Both the position numbers and the translations under genes were made by a program. From contig CAIQJL010000375.1 of assembly GCA_903872185.1 (NCBI GenBank), positions 1 through 61,359 of the forward strand: a DNA stretch of 61,359 bases, written 5' to 3'. Within the stretch, counting starts at the first letter, position 1. Every line of letters starts with the position of its first letter. The notes under the pieces were generated by a model. It was given only the letters and a program-made list of their open reading frames with translations. It ran no database searches and was not told the origin of the DNA. Of this stretch, positions 9,743 through 17,859 are shown in pieces. This DNA comes from an uncultured Bacteroidota bacterium. GTDB lineage: Bacteria > Bacteroidota > Bacteroidia > Bacteroidales > GWA2-32-17.

Positions 9743-10166
9743 AACAATAAATATTTATTAAAACGTGTAAAAATAATGCAATTTTTTGCCAATGCGAAAC
9801 ATCAAAATTCTTATTTATTACTTACAAAAAGCGACCTATTCGTAACCACAGCAGTTCAATCAGTTACGTTAATTAAACAAAATTCAATAGCTGTTAAAGA
9901 AAGTTAAGTGGTTTAAAATTTTGAATATAGAACCAGTTTTAATTAAATCAAACAATAAGTAATAATACCTATATATAAATACTAATTAGTACTGTTTTAA
10001 AAAATATCACTATATAGTATTTTTGCTTTTTAAAAGCAAATGCTAAAAAGCTATACTAACCAGTCATTATTAAATTGCATTTTAAGTTTATTTCCTTATT
10101 AAATGACATTAACATTTACCAACTCATTATTTATATTTTATATATAGTATAAATTTATAGTATAGT
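9743..10166. other. AT-rich intergenic region, divergent promoters
   Basis: A 424-base gap between the divergent gldF and the orphan gene at 10167. It is very AT-rich, with repeated TATATAGTAT-like strings near 10010 and 10138. No ORF, RNA fold or repeat-family element was recognised. It presumably holds the promoters of both flanking genes. Confidence 0.5.
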
Positions 10167-10964
10167 ATGACAATAAAATATTCTATTTGCTTCTTGCTTT
10201 TTTTATTATGCACATTTACCTCAAATGCACAATTATTACTTAGAACAAATTCTACTTTTGATTTTTCTGCAATATCAACAAATTCAAATTCTAATAATTT
10301 AAATTATGCCGAAAAGTGGAATCTAGAAGAATCGTTTTACTATAGAAAAAGATATAATTATGAGAGTAAAGAAAAAACTGTTTATAGTATCTTTTCCATT
10401 TATAAGAAAAATTCAGTAATTGGTTTTTGTCCGTATGGCATTGATTTAGACATAATGAGCGAACGTTTTAACAAAAACAAAACAAATACTTTTAGATATT
10501 GGAATAAAATTAGAATGGGGCTTAAATTTGTCATAGAAAAAAACATAAATGATACAGGAAAATTTTCATTGGACGCACTTATTCCCGAGCTATATCTCTC
10601 ATATCTTCACATACCACAATCAGCAAGAGGCGATCAAACTACAAAAGCAAGAAAAGGCTCTTTTATGATATTTTTTATGATTACACCATTAAAAAGATCT
10701 CTTTCTTATATTAAATTCAATATTGGTTCGATATGGATAAAGCCATATTTCAAACAAGAACAGATTAATATTAGAGAAATGGAAAATTTTTCGGGAATAT
10801 ATGCCGAAGTTGAAATAAACAGAAATGGTTACAATCATAGTATTGTTGAATCTTCAAAAGATGTGTACAGAGGAATAACTTTATTTGGTGGACCCGAATA
10901 CAGTTTTACTAATAAGAAATTTTTCATGAATCTTGGGGTTTTGATAACCACAGAAAATCATTAA
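10167..10964 (+). CDS. Secreted hypothetical protein, possible outer-membrane barrel
   Basis: A 265-residue protein with a clear signal peptide (MTIKYSICFLLFLLCTFTSNAQ). The mature part is rich in aromatic residues and alternating beta-strand patterns, for example GLKFVIEKNINDTGKFSLDA and YIKFNIGSIWIKPYF, and it ends with strand-like GVLITTENH. This resembles small Bacteroidota outer-membrane beta-barrels or porin-like proteins, but no known family is recognised. It stands alone in an AT-rich stretch between gldF and clpX. Confidence 0.6.
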   Translation: MTIKYSICFLLFLLCTFTSNAQLLLRTNSTFDFSAISTNSNSNNLNYAEKWNLEESFYYRKRYNYESKEKTVYSIFSIYKKNSVIGFCPYGIDLDIMSERFNKNKTNTFRYWNKIRMGLKFVIEKNINDTGKFSLDALIPELYLSYLHIPQSARGDQTTKARKGSFMIFFMITPLKRSLSYIKFNIGSIWIKPYFKQEQINIREMENFSGIYAEVEINRNGYNHSIVESSKDVYRGITLFGGPEYSFTNKKFFMNLGVLITTENH

Positions 10965-11090
10965 ATATTAATATTAGTATCTTACCTTGGGAGATTTACA
11001 TTTTAAAATCTGAAGATAAATCGCATAACATAATATCAAAACGATTTATTAAAGAGTAGGGAAAACATTCCCGAAATGTAGACGAAGTAT

Positions 11091-11116
11091 AGATTATTCA
11101 CTGCGTTCAGAATGAC
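11091..11116. repeat. Partial intergenic repeat element (right half)
   Basis: The sequence runs AGATTATTCACTGCGTTCAG then AATGAC. This is the right-hand end of the dispersed inverted-repeat family found elsewhere in the window (compare 42227-42252 and 55739-55764). The left end is degenerate. It lies just downstream of the clpX stop. Confidence 0.65.
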
Positions 11117-11124
11117 AAAAACAG

Positions 11125-12342
11125 TTAAACTGCAGCCTGCAATTTTTTAAGTGTAGATTTATCAAGTTTGCTTTTGCAATAATCTTCTGTAATATTCAAA
11201 GATTTTATTTTTGATGTTGGCGCATCAAACATTGCATCGAGCATAATAGTTTCGCAAATAGAACGAAGTCCTCGGGCACCTAATTTAAATTCAATTGCTT
11301 TGTCAACAACATACTCTAAAGCGTTATCATCAAATGTTAATTTAATACCATCAATATCAAAAAGTTTCATATATTGCTTTGTTAAAGCATTTTTAGGATC
11401 AGTAAGAATTTGCCTTAATGCAGCACGATCAAGAGGATGTAAATATGTTAACAATGGTAAACGTCCAATAATTTCAGGAATTAGACCAAATGCTCTCAAA
11501 TCCTGAGGAGCAATATATTTTATTAAATTATCACGATCAATCTGGTCTTTATCGCGACTGGCGTGATATCCAACAACTAGAGTATTTAATCGTTTGCTTA
11601 TTTTTTTCTGAATACCATCAAATGCACCACCGCAAATAAAAAGAATATTTTTTGTATCAACTTCTATAAATCGTTGTTCAGGATGTTTACGACCACCTTG
11701 TGGCGGTACATTTACAACAGAACCTTCAAGAAGTTTTAATAAACCTTGTTGAACACCTTCACCTGAAACATCACGTGTAATTGAAGGATTGTCGCCTTTA
11801 CGAGCAATTTTATCTATTTCGTCTATGAAAACGATTCCCATTTGAGCACGTTTAACATCATAATCTGCAGCTTGTAAAAGTCGTGACAAAAGACTTTCAA
11901 CATCTTCGCCAACATAGCCAGCTTCCGTTAACACAGTGGCATCAACAATGGTAAAAGGAACATCTAACATTTTAGCAATAGTACGAGCTAATAGAGTTTT
12001 TCCCGTACCTGTTTCGCCAACTAGAATAATATTTGATTTTTCTATTTCAACCTCATTATCGGTATCTTCCTGAAAAATTCTTTTGTAATGATTATAAACA
12101 GCAACTGAAAGAGACCGTTTTGCATCTTCCTGTCCAATTACATATTGATTAAGAAATTCGAAAATCTGAACAGGTTTCAGTAACTTTTGTTTTGGTGTAG
12201 TTTTTTTTGTAGATCTATGGCTTTCTTCGGTTAAAATCTGTTTCGCCTGGTCAACACAGCTATCGCAGATGTGCCCCGACATTCCTTCAATTAACATACC
12301 TGCTTCTTTACGACTACGGCCGCAGAACGAACATTTATCCAT
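11125..12342 (-). CDS. clpX: ATP-dependent Clp protease ATP-binding subunit ClpX
   Basis: A 405-residue AAA+ unfoldase. The N-terminal zinc-binding domain has C4, C7, C26 and C29. Walker A GETGTGKT is at 109-116, Walker B is VFIDEIDK, and the pore segment GYVGED is present. A VGY tripeptide in the loop after KRLNTLV takes the place of the usual IGF-type ClpP-docking motif. ClpX recognises tagged or specific substrates and feeds them to ClpP. It follows clpP and tig on the same strand, the classic order, although a repeat remnant sits in the clpP-clpX gap. Confidence 0.98.
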   Translation of the reverse strand: MDKCSFCGRSRKEAGMLIEGMSGHICDSCVDQAKQILTEESHRSTKKTTPKQKLLKPVQIFEFLNQYVIGQEDAKRSLSVAVYNHYKRIFQEDTDNEVEIEKSNIILVGETGTGKTLLARTIAKMLDVPFTIVDATVLTEAGYVGEDVESLLSRLLQAADYDVKRAQMGIVFIDEIDKIARKGDNPSITRDVSGEGVQQGLLKLLEGSVVNVPPQGGRKHPEQRFIEVDTKNILFICGGAFDGIQKKISKRLNTLVVGYHASRDKDQIDRDNLIKYIAPQDLRAFGLIPEIIGRLPLLTYLHPLDRAALRQILTDPKNALTKQYMKLFDIDGIKLTFDDNALEYVVDKAIEFKLGARGLRSICETIMLDAMFDAPTSKIKSLNITEDYCKSKLDKSTLKKLQAAV

Positions 12343-12377
12343 TAGTAAATAAAATTTGAAACTATTTTTAAATTATA

Positions 12378-12426
12378 CCCTTCGACTTTCCTTCGACTAC
12401 GCTCAGGACAAGCTACTCAGGGTGGC
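12378..12426. repeat. Intergenic repeat element remnant between clpP and clpX
   Basis: Contains CCTTCGAC twice and CGCTCAGGACAAGCTACTCA followed by GGGTGGC. These motifs are shared with the elements at 31979-32041, 39628-39710 and 54243-54324. Both outer ends are degenerate. Confidence 0.6.
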
Positions 12427-12437
12427 TATCTAAAAAA

Positions 12438-13121
12438 TTATTTTTTCTTTTTATCGCGAACTAAAACCTCATCAATTAAGCCATAAGCTTTAGCTTCTGT
12501 TGCTGTCATCCAATAATCACGATCGCTATCTTTTTCGATTTTCGCAAAAGGATTTCCAGAATGAATAGCAAGAATATCATATAATTCTTTTTTCAATTTT
12601 AGAATTTCGCGAGCTGTTATTTCTATATCACTTGCTTGTCCTTCTGCACCACCCATTGGTTGGTGAATCATAACGCGACTATGTGTTAAAGCAGAGCGTT
12701 TACCTTTTGCACCAGCAGTTAATAAAATTGCCCCCATTGAAGCAGCCATTCCTGTACATATTGTTGCAACATCAGATCCAATATATTGCATAGTATCATA
12801 GATTCCTAATCCAGCATATACTGAACCACCAGGGGTATTGAAATAAATCTGAATATCTTTATTTGGGTCGCTGCTTTCTAAGAAAAGTAATTGTGCCTGA
12901 ATAATATTTGCAACATCATCATCAATAGGTGCACCTAAAAATATTATACGATCCATCATTAATCTTGAAAAAACGTCCATTGTTGCAATGTTTAACTGAC
13001 GCTCTTCAATAATTGTTGGTGAGATATAGCTATTTGTTACAGATTTATAACCATCAAAAATAGAACTACTAATTCCTTTGTGCTTAATTGCATATTTTCT
13101 GAATTCGCTATTATCTTTCAT
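12438..13121 (-). CDS. clpP: ATP-dependent Clp protease proteolytic subunit ClpP
   Basis: A 227-residue serine peptidase of family S14. The catalytic triad is visible as S128 (GMAASMGA), H153 (MIHQPMGG) and D202 (RDYWM). The N-terminal extension of about 30 residues is of the length seen in Bacteroidota ClpP. Fourteen subunits form the chamber that works with ClpX. The gene lies 21 bases after tig and is probably co-transcribed with it. Confidence 0.98.
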   Translation of the reverse strand: MKDNSEFRKYAIKHKGISSSIFDGYKSVTNSYISPTIIEERQLNIATMDVFSRLMMDRIIFLGAPIDDDVANIIQAQLLFLESSDPNKDIQIYFNTPGGSVYAGLGIYDTMQYIGSDVATICTGMAASMGAILLTAGAKGKRSALTHSRVMIHQPMGGAEGQASDIEITAREILKLKKELYDILAIHSGNPFAKIEKDSDRDYWMTATEAKAYGLIDEVLVRDKKKK

Positions 13122-13142
13122 AGTTTAAATTTTAATTAGTTT

Positions 13143-14489
13143 TTACAATTTGCGAAACTCTTCTGGAGTAATTTCTTTTATTTCCAAATTTATCGATTCT
13201 TTCACAAATTCTAACACTTTATCTTCAACTTTTTTCTCTTCGATACGTTTTTTCTCTTTTTCGTTTGATAAAATTCTTTTTGCCATTTCATCAAGATACT
13301 CTTCAGGAACATTGTTCATTCCATATTGGCGGAACTGAGCCATTGCCACCTGTTTAGCTAACTCGTTTACTTCTTCTTCGCTTATTCTTAAGTCGTTTTC
13401 TTTTATGAATTTTTCCTTAACAAGCTGCCATTTAATGTCTTCCTGAAATGCAGGATATTCTTTTTCAAGAACATCATCTGTTAATTCTTTCTCGCTTGTT
13501 TTCTTTAACCATTTCTTTAAGAAGTCGTTTGGAAGTTCAAAAGTAGCCTGTGCCATCAATTGAGCACGAATATCAGCTTTAAGTTTATAATCACTTTCTG
13601 CTTTATAGCTTTCTGAAATTTCAGAAGTTATTTTTTCTAAAAATTGTTCTTCTGATGTTACTACATCTTTACCGTATATTTTATCCCAAAGTTCCTGATT
13701 AATTTCTGCATCAATGAATGAAGTCACTTCTTTTACCGTGAAACTGAAGTTATTAGTAGTTAATACCAAATCTTGTTTCTTTTGATTTAATAAACCGGCT
13801 ATTTCGTCATCATTAGGAAATGCTTTTTTAATATCAAAACTAACATACTGATTAACTGTTAAGCCAATAAACTGTTTTTTTATTTCTTCATCTTTAATTA
13901 CAGAAACAAGCATTTTTGATTCTTCATTAACAATACCACCTTCTGTTTCTTTGCCATCATCATTTAATTGAGTCATACAACCTTTAAGCATAGATTTCTC
14001 TTCGCTTTGATCAGCAGGCATATACGAGCCATAATTTCTGGTATAATATGTTTTGAAATTATCAATTGATTCCTGATCAACAGTTAAACTATATAGAGGA
14101 AGCTTAACTTTTTTATCAATTTTAATATCTATTTCAGGAGAAAGTCCTATTTCAAATGAAAATTCAAAAGTAGGCTCACTATCAAGATCAATTTTATCTA
14201 AATTATTTTCAGTAGCTAAAGGTTCTCCTAAAATACTTACTTTATTTTCTACTACATAATTCCACAAAGAATCAGATAAAACTTTATTTACTTCGTCGAT
14301 TAAAACATTCTTACCATACATTTTTTTTACTAATCCTGCTGGCACCATGCCAGGGCGAAACCCTTTAATACTAGCTTTTTTTCGAAGGTCTTTCATTGCT
14401 TTTTCAACTTTTTCTTCGTAATCAGCTTTCTCAATTTTAACATTTAAAATTGCATTTAATGCGTCAAGGTCAGTCTTTGTAATGTTCAT
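13143..14489 (-). CDS. tig: Trigger factor (ribosome-bound chaperone, PPIase)
   Basis: A 448-residue protein counted from the ATG at 14487-14489 (MNITKTDLDALNAIL). An upstream in-frame GTG at 14553 would add 22 residues unlike the family, so the ATG is preferred. The ribosome-binding loop KGFRPGMVP is present at about residues 43-51. The central region (about 150-250) is the FKBP-like domain, with weak conservation as in other Bacteroidota, and the helical C-terminal domain runs to the end. It assists folding of nascent chains, and its place ahead of clpP-clpX is conserved widely. Confidence 0.95.
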   Translation of the reverse strand: MNITKTDLDALNAILNVKIEKADYEEKVEKAMKDLRKKASIKGFRPGMVPAGLVKKMYGKNVLIDEVNKVLSDSLWNYVVENKVSILGEPLATENNLDKIDLDSEPTFEFSFEIGLSPEIDIKIDKKVKLPLYSLTVDQESIDNFKTYYTRNYGSYMPADQSEEKSMLKGCMTQLNDDGKETEGGIVNEESKMLVSVIKDEEIKKQFIGLTVNQYVSFDIKKAFPNDDEIAGLLNQKKQDLVLTTNNFSFTVKEVTSFIDAEINQELWDKIYGKDVVTSEEQFLEKITSEISESYKAESDYKLKADIRAQLMAQATFELPNDFLKKWLKKTSEKELTDDVLEKEYPAFQEDIKWQLVKEKFIKENDLRISEEEVNELAKQVAMAQFRQYGMNNVPEEYLDEMAKRILSNEKEKKRIEEKKVEDKVLEFVKESINLEIKEITPEEFRKL

Positions 14490-14565
14490 TTTAAATCTAA
14501 ATTTTAATTTTAAAACCGCCACAAATATAATATTTGCAGCGGTTTCATTTTTCACTTCTTATAAG

Positions 14566-14647
14566 TACGGGTGAAGGGACTCGAACCCCCACACCTTGCG
14601 GCACCAGATCCTAAGTCTGGAGCGTCTACCAATTCCGCCACACCCGC
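14566..14647 (-). tRNA. tRNA-Leu (anticodon UAG)
   Basis: The reverse complement folds as a class II tRNA. The acceptor stem GCGGGTG pairs with CACCCGT (with one G-T pair at the end). The D-arm is GCGGAATTGGTAGACGC. The anticodon stem CCAGA/TCTGG encloses CTTAGGA, giving anticodon TAG. A variable arm TGCCGCAAGGTG and T-arm GGGGGTTCGAGTCCC follow. No CCA is encoded. Confidence 0.95.
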
Positions 14648-14722
14648 AAAAAACGGTTGCAAAGTTAAAGGTTTTTATTTATAAATTATAATTTTTCACT
14701 AACTTTTCAAAAAAAAGTGCTC

Positions 14723-14730
14723 TAATTTTG
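14723..14730 (+). promoter_or_regulatory. TAnnTTTG -7 promoter element
   Basis: TAATTTTG lies 59 bases before the ATG of the OmpA/PD40 gene and matches the Bacteroidota -7 consensus. No clear -33 TTG was found at the expected distance. Confidence 0.45.
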
Positions 14731-14789
14731 TAAATTGAAAGAAGTTGTGTTAATTTGTTCCAATTAATATTTCGAAACAACAAACAGCT

Positions 14790-16928
14790 ATGAGATTAAT
14801 CCTTAGTTTTTTACTTATTACTTTTGCGTCTTTAAACCTTATTGCGCAAACTGATGTTGAAGTTATTAATCAAACAAATAAGAATGCACTTGACAGTAAT
14901 CAGGTTAAGTGGCAGGCTGCTTTAATTAAAGACTCCTTACTGCAAATAAATAAAAACAAGATAGTTAACGTAAGGTGGGCTTCAAAAGTTGTTGATTTTT
15001 CTACACAATTTTCCAAAAAAGAAAAAGCTGCTTATCAAGTTTTAGGAAGACCAAACGTACTTCCAATTGGTGGTGATGCAAAAACAGCATGGAGTGTAAA
15101 AGAAAAAGATGGTAAAGAGTCAGATAACGACGCATTCATAAGAGTAGGCTACGATAACCCATCTAGGGTTCAACAAATTGCCATTGCAGAAAGCTTTAAT
15201 CCTGGATCAATTACAAAAGTAACGGTATTTGGTGTAAAAGGTGAACAACAAGTTGTTTACGAAAAACCAGCACAAAATTTAGGTATTAAAAGCAGAATGA
15301 TGAACATTATACTTCCTCAGGCAACAGAGTTTTATGTTTCTGAAGTAGAAGTCAGGCTTGACCCTACTGCAATTATTGGAAGCAATCAAATTGACGCCAT
15401 TGGTGTTTCGGAAAATAAAGATTCAGTTACATGGAGTATTAATTTAATTCCTATGGTTGAATTTCCAAGCGCTGCTGAAAACTTAGGCGAAGCAATTAAT
15501 TCTATATATGATGAAGTTGCTCCAATGATTTCTCCTGATGGAAAAACTGTATATTTCTGTCGTAAATTACATCCAGAAAATGCTGGTGGGTTTAATGATG
15601 AAGATGATATCTGGTATTCGAAAAAAGATGACAACGGAAAATGGATTGCTGCTAAAAACATTGGTGCACCATTAAATAATAAATTCAACAATTTTGTTCA
15701 ATCTATTACTCCTGACGGAAACTCATTATTAGTTGGTAATTTATATAATAAAGACGGAACTACTGGTGCAGGCGTTTCTTTAACTTACAAAACAAAACAG
15801 GGATGGGCATTACCAGAGAAACAAACTATTGATGATTTTTTAAATCTTAATCAATTTGCAAATTATTTTTTATCAAATGATGGAAAATATTTACTTATGG
15901 CTATTGAAAAAGGTGATTCATATGGTGAACTCGATATTTATGTAAGTTTTAGAAAAGGCGATAACCGCTGGTCTAAACCTACTAATTTAGGGCCAATGAT
16001 TAATTCATGTGTAAACGATTACAGTCCTTTCTTAGCTGCTGACGGAGTAACACTTTACTTTTCAACCGCAGGTATTTCAGGTTATGGACTAGAAGACATT
16101 TTTGTTACTACTCGTTTAGATGATACTTGGACAAATTGGAGCGAACCACAAAATTTAGGTTCAAAATTAAACAGTGCATCTTCTGATTCAAAATATAATA
16201 TTCCTGCCTCTGGTGAGTTTGCATTTTTCTCAACTACAAATAAATCTATAGGAAAGAATGACATTTTCAAAATTAAACTTCCAACTAAAATAAAACCAAA
16301 TCCAGTAGTATTAATTTCAGGTAAGGTTATTAACGAAAGAACAAATCAACCTGTTGATGCAAGAATTATTGTTGAAGAATTACCTAGCGGAAGAGAAGCT
16401 GCTATTGCTCGTACCGACCCAAATACAGGCGAGTTTAAAATTATTCTTCCAGCTGGAAAAAAATACGGATTCCGTGCAATTGGTTTAGGATTTTTTGAGG
16501 TTAATAAAAATATCGACTTAAGCGATGTTAAAGAATACACTGAAATAGAAGACGAAATGTTGCGTATGGCACCTATAGAAGTAGGTTCTATTGTAAGACT
16601 TAACAATATTTTCTTTGAATTTGCTAAAGCAACTTTATTACCAGAATCATTTCCAGAACTTGACAGAACAGCTGATTTCTTAAAAACAAATTCAAATATT
16701 ACAATTGAAATTGGCGGTCATACTGATGATGTTGGATCTGATGTTACAAATCAAAAACTTTCAGAAAAAAGAGCTCAGTCAGTTGCTACCTATTTAATTT
16801 CAAAAGGCCTAGACACAAAACGTGTTACTGTTGTAGGTTATGGCGAAAGTCGCCCTGTTGCATTCAATACCGACGAAGAAGGTCGTGCAATGAACCGTAG
16901 AGTTGAATTTAAAATCATGAAAAAATAA
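14790..16928 (+). CDS. OmpA-family PD40 envelope protein (PorE-like)
   Basis: A 712-residue exported protein with a signal peptide ending near NLIAQ. Residues about 20-210 form an N-terminal domain. PD40 blades span about 225-500 (e.g. ISPDGKTVYFCRK, LYFSTAGISGYGLEDIF). A carboxypeptidase-regulatory-like domain lies at about 510-590. The C-terminal OmpA/MotB domain (about 605-710) includes GHTDDVGSD and LSEKRAQSVATYL, whose Asp and Arg bind peptidoglycan. PorE has a similar layout but with an N-terminal TPR; here that region differs. It probably tethers an outer-membrane or T9SS assembly to the cell wall. The two proteins at 1785-4943 share the propeller part. Confidence 0.85.
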   Translation: MRLILSFLLITFASLNLIAQTDVEVINQTNKNALDSNQVKWQAALIKDSLLQINKNKIVNVRWASKVVDFSTQFSKKEKAAYQVLGRPNVLPIGGDAKTAWSVKEKDGKESDNDAFIRVGYDNPSRVQQIAIAESFNPGSITKVTVFGVKGEQQVVYEKPAQNLGIKSRMMNIILPQATEFYVSEVEVRLDPTAIIGSNQIDAIGVSENKDSVTWSINLIPMVEFPSAAENLGEAINSIYDEVAPMISPDGKTVYFCRKLHPENAGGFNDEDDIWYSKKDDNGKWIAAKNIGAPLNNKFNNFVQSITPDGNSLLVGNLYNKDGTTGAGVSLTYKTKQGWALPEKQTIDDFLNLNQFANYFLSNDGKYLLMAIEKGDSYGELDIYVSFRKGDNRWSKPTNLGPMINSCVNDYSPFLAADGVTLYFSTAGISGYGLEDIFVTTRLDDTWTNWSEPQNLGSKLNSASSDSKYNIPASGEFAFFSTTNKSIGKNDIFKIKLPTKIKPNPVVLISGKVINERTNQPVDARIIVEELPSGREAAIARTDPNTGEFKIILPAGKKYGFRAIGLGFFEVNKNIDLSDVKEYTEIEDEMLRMAPIEVGSIVRLNNIFFEFAKATLLPESFPELDRTADFLKTNSNITIEIGGHTDDVGSDVTNQKLSEKRAQSVATYLISKGLDTKRVTVVGYGESRPVAFNTDEEGRAMNRRVEFKIMKK

Positions 16929-16946
16929 TCCTCAAATATTTTTATT

Positions 16947-17306
16947 ATGAAATATTTCAAACAAAACGAAACACTAAATGGTGACTCATGTGTAAATTTA
17001 TACAGTGGAATTTCTCAGGATGATATGAATAATGAAGTAGATAAACTTTTTAAATCATCTGGCTATAAAATAAAAGAAGGAAAACCGGGAAATGCTACAT
17101 ACGAAAAAGGAAGTAAAACAATGAGAATTTTGTTTGGTGCATTTTCTAAACATTTTGTTTTTCAAATTAAAACATACGCTAACGAACCTGATACTGTAAA
17201 AGTAACGGTTGTTAAGGGAACAAATGGTATAGCTGGTGGTTTGGTTGGAATGAAACAAGTAAAAAATGAATTAACAAGAATTTCTCAAGTTCTTCAAACT
17301 ATTTAA
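16947..17306 (+). CDS. Conserved hypothetical protein
   Basis: A 119-residue cytoplasmic-looking protein with no signal peptide or membrane helix. It has a mixed alpha/beta pattern: an N-terminal helix (DDMNNEVDKLFKSSGYK), a strand-rich middle, a Gly-rich turn (GTNGIAGGLVGM), and a C-terminal helix. No family is recognised. It begins 18 bases after the OmpA/PD40 gene and is probably co-transcribed with it. It ends exactly where the convergent carbonic anhydrase gene ends, with no space left between the two stop codons. Confidence 0.6.
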   Translation: MKYFKQNETLNGDSCVNLYSGISQDDMNNEVDKLFKSSGYKIKEGKPGNATYEKGSKTMRILFGAFSKHFVFQIKTYANEPDTVKVTVVKGTNGIAGGLVGMKQVKNELTRISQVLQTI

Positions 17307-17822
17307 TTATTCTTTATACCAACTTGCATACATAGTATAACTATTTGCAATTCTTTCAATTTGCCCAACAACTAATGAGGGGTCTACATTTTTAATTTTT
17401 TTAGCTGGTATACCTGCATAAACTGAGCCTTCTTCTATTATTGTATTTTCTGACACAACTGCTCCAGCAGCAATAACACAATTGCTATGTATTATAACAC
17501 CATCCATAATAATAGCACCCATTCCAATTAACACATTATCATGAATTGTACATCCATGAACTATTGCATTATGAGCAATTGACACATTATTACCAATAAC
17601 AGTTGGTGCTTTTTTATAAGTTACGTGCACAATTGCACCATCTTGAATATTAACTTTATTTCCAATTCTTATTGTATTTACATCGCCCCTAACAACTGCA
17701 TTAAACCAGACACTACATTCGTTTCCCATAACAACATCTCCAACAATAGTAGAATTTTCTGCAAAAAAACAATTCTCACCAAATATTGGTTTAATACCTC
17801 TCAATTCAATAATCAACGCCAT
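17307..17822 (-). CDS. Gamma-class carbonic anhydrase family protein
   Basis: A 171-residue left-handed beta-helix protein with hexapeptide repeats throughout (e.g. IRIGNKVNIQDGAIVHV). The three zinc-binding histidines of the family are present: H66, H84 and H89. The short length matches the YrdA/PaaY/CaiE group, which lacks the acidic loop of the Cam-type enzymes. It may hydrate CO2 or serve another transferase-like role. It stands alone on the minus strand, 37 bases after the histidine kinase gene's stop in the direction away from it. Confidence 0.85.
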   Translation of the reverse strand: MALIIELRGIKPIFGENCFFAENSTIVGDVVMGNECSVWFNAVVRGDVNTIRIGNKVNIQDGAIVHVTYKKAPTVIGNNVSIAHNAIVHGCTIHDNVLIGMGAIIMDGVIIHSNCVIAAGAVVSENTIIEEGSVYAGIPAKKIKNVDPSLVVGQIERIANSYTMYASWYKE

Positions 17823-17859
17823 AACATTTAGAAATTTAATAAAATTAGAACTCTAAAGA

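Noticed and set aside
14490..14555. Upstream GTG start for trigger factor
   Set aside because: The extra 22 residues are unlike the family N terminus; the ATG at 14489 gives the standard MNITKTDLD start.
15386..16606. Minus-strand ORFs of 62-101 codons inside the OmpA/PD40 gene
   Set aside because: They are antisense to clear PD40 repeats, with no start context or similarity.
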